A stretch of DNA of 64,000 nucleotides from Pseudophaeomoniella oleicola (taxonomy: Eukaryota > Ascomycota > Eurotiomycetes > Phaeomoniellales > Phaeomoniellaceae), in contig QWDQ01000031.1 in assembly GCA_003868215.1 (NCBI GenBank), positions 62,001-126,000 of the forward strand. Reading direction: 5' to 3'. The notes below the pieces were generated by a model. That model had not been told where the DNA came from. It searched no databases and saw only the letters and a list, made by a program, of their open reading frames with translations. Shown in pieces: positions 15,358-24,800 of the stretch; position 1 is the stretch's first letter, and each line of letters begins with the position of its first letter. The position numbers and the translations under genes were made by a program.

Positions 15358-15989
15358 GCTTTGATGGCTGAACTGGTAAATGGGAGAAGGGCGGCGGCAG
15401 GCGGATGGTGAACAAGGCTTTTTCTTTTTCCCCCCATGTATGACCGACTGTTTTTGTGCCTGTCTATTTGTCTGTTTATTTATTCTGACAAAAAGGGGGA
15501 GGGAAGGGGAAAATAAAGAGGGTAATTGTTCATGTAACAAAACCTTGTGCCTGACCTTTCTTAAGTACTACCTTAGATGTGTCTAGACCATAGATTCTTC
15601 ATTTGAACCAGTGTTGTTCCCATAGATAATGTACGTATCAAACATCGATATCAATATCATTGATCATCGATCATCAGAAACCCCTTTTTAATATGCTACG
15701 TAACATAGAATTCATTCACATACCACGCAACACTCAACACACCCAAAGAATTTTCTATCCACTCGGGGGGGGGGGGGGGCAAAAGGAAGGTGGTTTCATG
15801 AATGTGATCCATCCATTCCACTCTTTGCAAAATTTCCCCCGGGGGGGCATAATGAGCTGGAACAAATATATAGAATTAATTACTGTACTCACTACAAAAA
15901 ATGCCGTCCGTCCCCAAAGAAAACAAACGCACCATACCTAACGCGCTCGCACCAAGATTTCAAAACATAAAACCCAAACGTTGAAATCA
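15358..15989. other. Intergenic, convergent, with a G15 tract
   Basis: Spacer between convergent genes, AT-rich, with a run of 15 G at 15765-15779 and a C5G7 block near 15837-15847. No coding frame is supported. Confidence 0.7.
15765..15779 (+). repeat. Homopolymer of 15 G
   Basis: Fifteen consecutive G bases in an otherwise AT-rich spacer. Such a run can form G-quadruplex structure and is prone to length errors in sequencing. Confidence 0.95.
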
Positions 15990-17549
15990 TCACCTAATAA
16001 CCACATCCACGGTATCCGTGTCTTCGATCTCCGTTGCGCCGACGAGATCATCCGGGTTCAACTGTTCACCGTCGAAGACCAGGATTACTTGTTGTTTGTG
16101 TTGTCCTTGTACTCCTCCTCCTCCTCCTCCTCCTTGGCCAACAGCGTCGCTGCCGTCTGCCGTCGAAGTGGGTCTGACTCTTTGGTCCTTGAAAGCAGCC
16201 ATGACTTTCCATACGGGGGTCGAGGGTCTGACTTTGAGCTTTAGAGGTTCAAGGTTTTGGGCTCGGAGGAGGATGCGGATGTCGGGTTCTTTGGGAGCAG
16301 CAGTGGTCGTAGGGTTGTGGAAGAGGTCAGGAGTGTGAGTGTCGTGAGGATGAGATGTTGAAGTGGTGGAGGCAAATTGTTGGTCTTCTGTTGTGTCTTT
16401 CTGGCGTTGAGTATGTTTGGCCCGTTCGAAGTGTTCCTCCGTCATGGCTTCGACTGTGATTTTGCCTTTGGACTTTTCAAGGAAGGAGGCGGTGGATGAT
16501 GACGAGGGTGAGAGGGGTGATTCGAGGGCAGACGGTGAGAAGAGATCATCTCCGTCCAAGAAGTCGCTCCGGGATTTAGACTTCGTGATAGTAGCCTTGG
16601 CTTTATCCGCGAGACTTTTGCAGGTTGAGATGTCATAGAGTCTATGTAGACGCCAGGTAAGGAAGACGGTACGAGAAAAGGCGTCGTCGAAGCCTTGACG
16701 TCTACACCAAAAATCGCGGACTTCTCTCAACCGTTGGGAAGCCCGTCTTTCGACTATCAGAGGTTTCGTACCAGCAATAGGGGACGTTATCAGAATCCTG
16801 CAGACAGGATCGTCTTCAGATGGCGGCGGGGTCTGGGAATCCATCCTTGGCGTCGCTGAGCCGCTGGCATAGCTAAAAGAGAAAGACTTCGGCTGAGAAT
16901 CGGACGGGGAATGCAACGTTTGAGAAGCTTCAGCGGTAGGAGCCCCATGCAAGAGTTGTATCCTTCTCTTCTCACGGGCCTTGCGCTTAAGCTCGCGGAC
17001 GTACTCGTCAGAATCAGAGTCCGAAGGTTCTTCGGCTATCTTTTCTTGCCTGTTCATGACCTTTGTAACCACAATCTCGTCATCAGACCCGTCCACCGAG
17101 GGGACGATCGTAGTATCGGCCACACTCGGGACTGTCGGTAGAGTAGACGGTCCCGCGGACATGGGTGCTTCCAGTATCTCCGCAGGTCCTTGCGATCGTG
17201 TCCCTGTCCTTGAACCCGAGGGCTTTGACTTCTCAGCACGCGGTTTGTGTGCGCTTGCATCTTTTTTGCTGGAACCCTTGCCATCATCAGACCCTCTCCC
17301 ATCCTCCACGTCGTCCTGCGATAAGCGCCTCCGCTTGGCATCCCGGACATGTGTATCTAGTTGCTCAGAGCCTTCTTTGAGAGCAGCTTTTTCTGACCGG
17401 CGTTGTCGCCTTCGCTCATTATCGGCGACGATATCCTCGTAGACTCTGTCTGAATGTTTGTAAAATTCGGTGTTTGAAGCCGAAGGTGATGCTGCGGTAG
17501 TAGCCCATGCGGGTTTCTTGAACAGGGATCGCTTTGGAGCCGTCGCCAT
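15990..17549 (-). CDS. rad60: Rad60/Esc2/NIP45-type protein with SUMO-like domains
   Basis: One exon, 519 residues. The N-terminal half is charged and disordered, with basic stretches (AKRRRL) and a SUMO-interaction-like patch DDEIVV at about 157-162. Two SUMO-like domains follow: SLD1 at about 248-320, starting VCRILITSPI, and SLD2 at 421-519, starting DIRILLRAQ and ending TDTVDVVIR. This is the layout of S. pombe Rad60 and budding yeast Esc2, which act with the Smc5/6 complex and Ubc9 in genome stability and sumoylation in the nucleus. SLD2 contains a loop insert of about 25 residues with seven glycines in a row, in line with low-complexity DNA at 16110-16135. It is divergent from LSM6 with 308 bp between starts, so the two likely share a promoter region. 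Confidence 0.85.
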   Translation of the reverse strand: MATAPKRSLFKKPAWATTAASPSASNTEFYKHSDRVYEDIVADNERRRQRRSEKAALKEGSEQLDTHVRDAKRRRLSQDDVEDGRGSDDGKGSSKKDASAHKPRAEKSKPSGSRTGTRSQGPAEILEAPMSAGPSTLPTVPSVADTTIVPSVDGSDDEIVVTKVMNRQEKIAEEPSDSDSDEYVRELKRKAREKRRIQLLHGAPTAEASQTLHSPSDSQPKSFSFSYASGSATPRMDSQTPPPSEDDPVCRILITSPIAGTKPLIVERRASQRLREVRDFWCRRQGFDDAFSRTVFLTWRLHRLYDISTCKSLADKAKATITKSKSRSDFLDGDDLFSPSALESPLSPSSSSTASFLEKSKGKITVEAMTEEHFERAKHTQRQKDTTEDQQFASTTSTSHPHDTHTPDLFHNPTTTAAPKEPDIRILLRAQNLEPLKLKVRPSTPVWKVMAAFKDQRVRPTSTADGSDAVGQGGGGGGGVQGQHKQQVILVFDGEQLNPDDLVGATEIEDTDTVDVVIR

Positions 17550-17857
17550 TGTGATCTTACCATGAAGTCGTCTCTGTCATCATGTCATGGTATTGCATGC
17601 GACTATGAATAGGCAATCTCCCAAAACGTATTGTATGACAGTCTACTTTTCGTCGTTAGGTCATCGAGAGCGCAGTCAGACAGCCTCGAGAGGACCAAAG
17701 AGTTCCGATGTCCCCACATGAACCTAAGAAGTCGGAAAGTCGATCAAGCTTTCGCAAAGGATGTCTTCCCCACCTTTACAACTTCAGTATCGCAACTACT
17801 TTTTCTACTCATCTGCCGCGGTCTATCGCAGGAACTACAATTGATCACTTGTTCAAG
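17550..17857. promoter_or_regulatory. Shared divergent promoter region, rad60/LSM6
   Basis: 308 bp between the start codons of two divergent genes; it must hold both promoters and leaders. I see no defined binding motif that I would name. Confidence 0.5.
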
Positions 17858-18213
17858 ATGGAAAACGGAGCGCCAAGCGAAGGCAAGGATCCATCGGCCT
17901 TCCTCAGCGAGATCATCGGTGTCCCAGTGACTGTGAAGCTCAACTCTGGTGTAGTCTACAAAGGTCAGCAGCCGTCTCAAACGAACCTTTTACAGGCGCT
18001 GATGCTGATCATCATGATAGGCGAACTGCAATCTGTCGATGGGTACATGAACATTGCTTTGGAAAAGTGCCAAGAATTCGTGAATGGGCAACTAAGGAGG
18101 ACCTATGGCGACGCGTTTGTGCGAGGAAACAATGGTGCGAATTCAAACCCCCAAGACTTGGATTCTATGAATGCTAAATAGCGCGCACAGTGCTATATAT
18201 CTCCTCAGATTGA
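17858..18213 (+). CDS. LSM6: U6 snRNA-associated Sm-like protein LSm6
   Basis: Three exons: 17858-17963, 18021-18134 and 18191-18213, giving exactly 80 residues, the family's length. The protein starts MENGAPSEGKDPSAFLSEII and contains Sm1 (VTVKLNSGVVYKGELQSVDG) and Sm2 (YGDAFVRGNNVLYISSD). LSm6 is part of the LSm2-8 ring on U6 snRNA in the nucleus and of the LSm1-7 ring in cytoplasmic mRNA decay. Intron 1 (57 nt, donor GTCAGC) is a multiple of three and has no stop, so the unspliced frame reads through it. Intron 2 (56 nt, donor GTGCGA, branch CTAAA) is needed to obtain the conserved Sm2 end; without it the tail becomes an unrelated GANSNPQDLD sequence. The last exon codes only seven residues. 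Confidence 0.95.
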
Positions 18214-18470
18214 GGACCTATACTTGCCCAGTGATGGAGGTTGCGCCATCTGAATGACTTGATAATTGCGAGCCGTATTCCTGACATACGGTGTGAGGAT
18301 GCGTGAATACCCCTGCTATTACATAGGGTGCCTCGGACATGGAGAGTGTGCCTGTGTTTGGTGCGCTCCACATCATAAGCTGCGGGCTACAGGTATCAAA
18401 ACCTCCCGAGACAGGTATCAGGAATTACAGCGGGCTGCCATCGACCCTTGGTGAATGGTTCAACAGAAGC

Positions 18471-19428
18471 TTATCCTCCTTCTCTTAGAGGCTTGCTGGG
18501 GATCTTGCTCGCCCACGCCACGACAGTATAGCCATTGACTGCAATTTTGCCCTCCTCGTTGGGCTTCACATCCTCGCCGTTCAGCGCGTCCGAGACTCTC
18601 GCCTTAACTCTCTGTCGAATTCGACATTAGTCTAATTACCAAATACACTTCATGCAAAGAGTTGAGAGTACTCACCTCAAGTTCTTCTCCTTGCAAGACT
18701 GCGATCTGACTCAATGTGTGAAATCTGTCCCAGATCTCTTCCTTTGTCAACCATGTCTCGAAAGCGAATTTGGCCTCTCCAAGCGGCAAGCCGAACAGAG
18801 GGTCTGTAGATTTGATCACTCTCCACGGCGTATTTCCCAACTGATCGTCGAAGACTTTTTTCCATTGCTCATGCCTGAATCTTGGTACTCCGTCGTCAAG
18901 ATCCCAAACTATGTCCCTCAGCTTATGGGCCCATCCATTTCCAATATCCCAATGCTTTGGCGAATTGTACCACTCGATATTCCAGATCATGCCGAGTACA
19001 CCTCCCGGTTTTATGACTCTGGAAATCTCCTCCAACGCTTCCATGGTCGCGAACCAGTGAAAAGCTTGGCTCGCAATGACGCCATCGACACTTTCGGTCT
19101 CGACCGTACTCATGCGCTCGGCCAATCCGTTCACGACTTTGACATTTTGTAGTTGTTTGGCCTCGAGCTGCTCACGCATGCCGTCGTGCGGTTCCACAGC
19201 GATTATATTGTATTTTTCCGGTCGCTCAGCTAATAGCGCTGTGAATTTCCCTGTGCCAGCGGCAAGATCGATGATGGTAGCGCCCTCAACTGCGGCGACA
19301 TGAAGTTCCGACAGAAGATGCGAGACGGCTTCCGCTGGGTATGTCGGACGGTGTTTATCGTATGACACCGCATTAGCGAACCCGGATAGAGCGAGGGGAT
19401 TGATTCCAGACCCCGACTGCGAAGGCAT
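18471..19428 (-). CDS. Class I SAM-dependent methyltransferase, Tmt1/Crg1-like
   Basis: Two exons, 19428-18676 and 18611-18471, giving 297 residues. Motif I of the Rossmann fold is IIDLAAGTGKF (about 51-61). Next come the acidic AVEPHDGM (ribose-binding loop) and VIKPGGVLGMIWN. The N-terminal FANAVSYDKHRPTYP is typical of the fungal Methyltransf_11 group that includes yeast Tmt1 (trans-aconitate methyltransferase) and Crg1. The substrate cannot be told from sequence. The 64-nt intron (donor GTGAGT, branch CTAAT) adds the C-terminal 47 residues, including a beta-strand-like GKIAVNGYTVVAWASKIP that also appears in relatives. An in-frame TTG upstream would extend the protein, but the ATG at 19428 fits better. 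Confidence 0.88.
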
Positions 19429-19961
19429 ATTCGATGACCGGGGGGTGTCAGTACCTGTCTGTGTCTTGTGTCTGTCTGCTTGTGAATCTACAGCAGCTGT
19501 TTTGTGGAGCGTGGGGGATATGTCATACTGTGGGGCGCCGGGAGGACCCAATTCCAGGTTGTTATGATATAATCTGTGATCTTGAAATTCGTGTCTGTAT
19601 GAACCATAAACCTCAATAATAGTTCCCCCCGGTACTGCTAATCAACCATGCGTTACGACTGCGCCCATCTTCACATCCTGGAGGCTTCTGTTGCAGATTC
19701 CTTCGGCGCGTACATGTTCATGAGTAAGGTAGCGGTCATCACCATGCCCCACCGAGTCAGGAACCGATCATATGTTTCACCGCCTTCGTATACTGCCGGC
19801 AGAACTTAGGAAATTTGTTCCTCTCTGCCCCTCATGGCGAATCGTACCACCTTCAGTGGCGCAAGAACGTAGTATATTATCTATTCAAGGTGTTCGCAAA
19901 CTTGTCGCTGGGGGGTGCTTTTTCTATTCGGATTCGTGACCATTCGTCGGGTATTGCAAAT
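19429..19961. promoter_or_regulatory. Divergent promoter region, methyltransferase/MRI1
   Basis: 533 bp between two divergent starts. It contains no coding sequence I can support. The frame that opens upstream of MRI1 at 19815 is leader, not protein, since conservation starts at the ATG at 19962. Confidence 0.5.
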
Positions 19962-21189
19962 ATGGTCTTACAAGCCATCAAATTTACATCTCCATCCGAG
20001 GGTAAATCATCGTCGCTCGAAATCCTCGACCAAATACTTCTACCACACCGTGAAGTCTATGTCCCAGTGCCTTCTGCAACGGACGGATGGGCTGCGATCA
20101 AGTCGATGAAAGTTCGTGGTGCGCCTGCCATCGCTATCGTTGCTGCCTTGTCGCTTGCCGTTGAGGTGTCAGCCCTACGGACGGCGCAGAAATTATCGCC
20201 TGTCGCAGAGGAAGTCCAGATCTTCCTCCAAGAGAAGCTGGATTACCTTGTCACAAGTCGGCCCACGGCAGTGAATCTTGCAGATGCGGTTGGGAAGCTC
20301 AAAGCAATAGTGGAGAGGGAAGTCGCCAAGGGCGAATTGGTCAACGGAGAACAGGTTGCCAAAGCTTATGAGGCTGCAGCGGAGAAAATGCTGGACGACG
20401 ATGTTACAGACAATAAAGCCATAGGGGAATTTGGTAGCAGTTGGATCAAGTCAAAGACTACCGCTGGGCAAAACGGCCAGAAGGTCGAGATTTTGACTCA
20501 TTGCAACACAGGGCAAGTTCCAGCTGGCCACCGATGGAGAAAATAGACATTAACAGCCCTCTGATGACAGATCATTAGCTACCGCTGGTTATGGAACGGC
20601 ACTTGGTGTTATTCGATCACTGTATGCTGAGTCTGCGCTCGAGCATGCCTTCTGCACCGAAACTCGACCGTACAACCAAGGGTCAAGATTGACCGCCTTC
20701 GAATTGGTTCATGATAATATCCCGGCCACTCTGGTTACGGACTCTATGGCTGGCGCTTTAATGGCGAGGGAGGGCAAGAGACTCGCGGCCGTTATAGTCG
20801 GTGCCGACCGAGTCGCAGCCAATGGTGACACAGCCAACAAAATCGGCACTTACGCCTTGGCTGTACTAGCGCGTCATCATGGCGTGAAGTTCTTAGTAGC
20901 TGCACCTAGAACAACTATTGATCTCAAGACAAAATCAGGTCCTGAGATAGTGATCGAGGAGCGTGCAAAATCCGAAGTCACCCACCTGAGAGGACCTAAG
21001 GTCGAAGGTGATACGGTCAACGCGGAATCCCCTGAGACGATCAGCATCGCAGCCTTTGGTATCGATGTGTGGAACCCTGCATTTGACGTTACTCCTGCGG
21101 CCCTGATCGACGGAGTAATAACGGAGAAGGGAGTCGTCGAGAAGGGCGCGAATGATGTCTTTGATTTCAGCAGCATTTTCTCTCAGTGA
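19962..21189 (+). CDS. MRI1: Methylthioribose-1-phosphate isomerase
   Basis: Two exons, 19962-20512 and 20571-21189, giving 389 residues. The enzyme converts methylthioribose-1-phosphate to methylthioribulose-1-phosphate in the cytosolic methionine salvage pathway. It is related to eIF2B alpha/beta/delta. Visible family motifs are [16 protein letters not shown], the catalytic-cysteine motif [33 protein letters not shown] and [17 protein letters not shown] (catalytic Asp). The intron cuts the catalytic-cysteine motif and has a GC donor: exon 1 ends ...ACAGG and the intron begins GCAAGT; the acceptor is GATGACAG at 20570. Only this junction restores GSLATAG in frame. The ATG at 19962 gives the usual start MVLQAIKF. 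Confidence 0.95.
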
Positions 21190-21485
21190 CAGATTACACT
21201 GACAGTCATTAAAGTTTAGTATTATGTTATGGGCGTATGGCTGGAGTAAGCCTTTTGTTGTTGAGTCCCGTCCAATTTGCGAGTTCAAGGTAGCCAGCGA
21301 ATGATTTGAAAAGAAAGATTGTAATGTCTATTGATATAGGATGGTCGGACTCTCCCAACCAAGAGGAGGGAAGGCTCCACAATCGTGAAGGTCTTTCACA
21401 GTAGGCTGTGTTAGTATGTCTTCGAGTTCAATGCCCATTGAATGATTCTGATCCCACTAGTTCAAACGTGCTCACACGATCGAAA

Positions 21486-21845
21486 CTATTGCTGATCGGA
21501 CTCTTGTGACGTTTGATGTGTAGTTGACGCGTCAGACTCTACGGTTTTCTGATCTTCAGCCATATGTGATAAGAGCTCATCAAGCCTGCTTTCGATATCA
21601 TCTAATTTGCTTTCCAAAGCCGATGCCGTCTGCTCGCCCCTAGTAGGAAATGTGTTAGTATCATGAAACGCTATTGGCGTTGCCGATTTGTGGGATAGAC
21701 CAACTTCGCTAAATCTTTGAAGGCCTGCATATCGTGCGTTAGCGATTGCCTGTGAGCCGGTGACTGATGTTTCCAGATGCGGTTGACATACTTGACTTAG
21801 ATCAGCCGAAACGTCCGATGCTTTCGATGATTCTCCGCTTGACAT
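21486..21845 (-). CDS. 75-residue coiled-coil protein, function unknown
   Basis: Three exons: 21845-21792, 21724-21705 and 21639-21486. The middle exon is only 20 nt. The joined product starts MSSGESSKASDVSADLSQ, continues AFKDLAKGEQTASALESK and then LDDIESRLDELLSHM, a clear heptad pattern at about 25-51, and ends in a Ser/Thr/Gln-rich acidic tail. Both introns are 65-67 nt; intron 2 has a perfect TACTAAC branch site and a less usual donor, GTTGGT. The splice chain is supported because it removes an in-frame filler and gives a continuous helix. I do not recognise a named family; small coiled-coil adaptor or complex subunit is the most that can be said. It is convergent with MRI1, 296 bp apart. 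Confidence 0.7.
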   Translation of the reverse strand: MSSGESSKASDVSADLSQVCQPHLETSVTGSQAIANARYAGLQRFSEVGLSHKSATPIAFHDTNTFPTRGEQTASALESKLDDIESRLDELLSHMAEDQKTVESDASTTHQTSQESDQQ

Positions 21846-24800
21846 TTTGATTGGAAGGAGATATCGTAGGACGACCGAACAGGTCGAAGGTTCAGGCAAT
21901 GTCGGGATGAGAAACAGGTTTTTGGTGTACGTAGTAAAGTTCTCAGGTCGATCAGCACGAAAAACTACCGGGCAACAACCTAGTACATGGTATCTTTCAG
22001 CACAGAGAGAGGTACATTCCTGCTCGTTGGATATCATGGTCGCGGGGTATATTGACTACCTAGCAATCCGGAGACAACACTTCCAATCAGAACCAGACTT
22101 CGGAGGAAGGTTTGCCGGATTCCAGCTCCGACTTAATGCCTGTAATCCGTTAACGAGAAATACTATGTAATATCATGTAGTCCTACGCTCGCTACGTAGA
22201 CCGGAGATGCGACCCTGCATGCGCCACGAGGGCAATGTTCATGCCAAGTGGGAAAGGATTGGTTGATCTAGATCCCATATGCATCCGATGGGCATCTCAG
22301 ATGTCGCTAGCGGAAGTCCATTTCCCAGCAGAGGCTCACCTTGCGTTACTATCAGCCCCGCACGCCGAGACACGCAACGCTCGAAAGTGTTCCATATAAG
22401 ATCAGGGGAGGCGATCGGATGTCAAAGCAGTGCTGCAATGTACAGTGGCGAAGATTTCGGGACCCCCCGCTATATCCGCCGATCATTTAGCAACAGTAGG
22501 CCCGAGGACCTGGTAATGCCCTTCTCATGGCTTCTGGAAGGTTACCTCCCTAGGTAGGTAGGTAGGTTGTTTCAAATGTAAACTAAAAGTATCAAGAGCC
22601 GACACTTTCTGGCAAATGAGCGTCAAGCTTCCTAAGCTGGGCAATCGAAGCGGCTATCGCTTATGGTGCTGCAACACAAAGCCGGCTGGGATGCAATGCA
22701 GACGAAGGCTAATCCGAACATCAAATCTTACCCGAATTTCGTATGGTAATTCTCATACATCGACCTGATATTGAGCAACTCCCGCTTCTTCTATCTTGAT
22801 ATCGGGGCTCCGCCGTGCGGGTGCACGTCCATTGTGCAGTGCGAGTACTGGATCGAAGCAGCTGAACGTCGCTGACCTTTTCCAGCCAGGGGCCAAGTAA
22901 GAAATGGGTATGTTATGCATGTCTAACGCGAGGGAGCGAGAATGTACCTATTTGGTAGGTAAGGAAGGCCGTAGCATAGCCTCCCCTCCCCCACCCCCCT
23001 TTTTCGAGATATTATGTGCCGATGCGATAGCCCTAGATAGGGTCCTGTCTCTCCTTCCAATAATGAATGCCGTCGGGATCTTGTTATTATCAAAGTGGTA
23101 TCTACCGAGTTTTCTAAAGTGAGTGCTGGTGTATGTCCGTACTGTACTACGTAGCATGCAAGACCCATATCTGACCCTCTTCTTTTCACGGGTTTTTCGT
23201 AGCTTCTTTTTAGTGTGAGTGGGCACGCTTTCTCCCGTCAAGTTCCAGCAGTTCGTTCAGCAACGCCGTAGTAATTACATACTACGTAGATAGGAGTTTT
23301 ACGTAGTACGTCAATTTCGCAGGTTTCCACCACCAAGAGATAGTTGCCGATCATATGTCAGGTATCCATCGCACACACCGTTTATTGTACTACGTTAACT
23401 TATTGCTGGAAAACCCATTACTAATGGACGAGGGATCAATCTATTCGATTGAGGTATACCCTCTACTATAGAAGAGCACACAAACGCTTGCAGGTAATTA
23501 TAACACCACTATGTGCATAGTATGTTCCTTACTAGCGAGTACCTAGGTAGGTAAGGTAGACAAGATAGATGTCATTTACGTGTTCTACCGTTTCATTCTT
23601 ATCGAACTTAAACTGCTCTCTACTGCGAACCGTAACGCTCTCAAGCTTCTATTGTTCTTCTGTCAGGGTCAGATACCAAAGTTTAGCGGCGAGGCGGATC
23701 ACTTTAGGCTATAACCAGGGAAGTGTCTCAGGTACCCTCCTTTTTTCCGCTTTGTATTTCCCTCGCACATGCGTTGCTTTGATCGTTTTGGGTCGACACC
23801 ACCGAGTCACCCGAAGAGCCGACGAGACAGAGAAAAAAAGGCTCAAAATGATTAAGTACAGAAAGGAAAATGACATCGTGCACGTGATGCCACTGCGATG
23901 CACTTCTTAGCACGGCCATGTTACAGTATCCCAAAAGGCAGGACGGATCCTGAGTCTCCTAGGTAGTAGGAGGAATTCCCAACACCATTACCCCATCTTT
24001 CCTCTCATTCCCTTCCCCCTTTCCTCTGCCAATCCCTGCTTCCAAGCTTGTCACGTTTCTTGTCGTTCACCGCCCCTCAGGGTTTTCGTTTAAGCCAGAT
24101 CGGGATTCCCTTGGATGAATCTATCCAAACTCTGCCGCCGGAGAGCGCTTACTGTAAACGGAGTACGTGCAATGGTGGAGCCGAGCCAGCTAAAGCTTGA
24201 ACCACAGCAACCCAACGCACTTCTACGGCTGTAGCCAGGAAAGAAGCGCGCACAGGACTGGGGTGCGGATATCCCACGCTACGTACAGTACTACGTACAG
24301 AATAGGCTGCGCAACACCCGGCTGTTTCTGTTCATCCGTATAAGCCTACTAGGTCCTTCGAATCATTCTACGATAATTATATTGTTCACCTGCTAAGTTA
24401 TGCCTCAGCTGTCACTACATACCTAACATTGATGAAGACTTGCGCCAGGATTTCTGCTGGGTGACCTGCACTTTAGGTGCTTACTGATCAAGGTAGTCTT
24501 GACCGAGCACATGTTGCAAGCATCTAGGGGCTTTTTCCAGAGAGGGGTTGGCACGTCAGCGAGCGAACTTGATGCTACGTCGTACTGTACTACGTATATC
24601 TCCTATGACTACTACGTAGTAGTAGCGAGTCAGGACCCTGCATGACGATAGTGGGCCACATGCAGAGAGGTTCTTCGGACAAAGAATGTCCATTTTATTC
24701 ATGTAGGAGGACCGAAAACACGACACATAGCTACACCTACCTAGCGAGGCTAGGCAGGCTCAGCAGGTTAGGTAGCCAAACATCAAGTGGTCGTGTCTTT

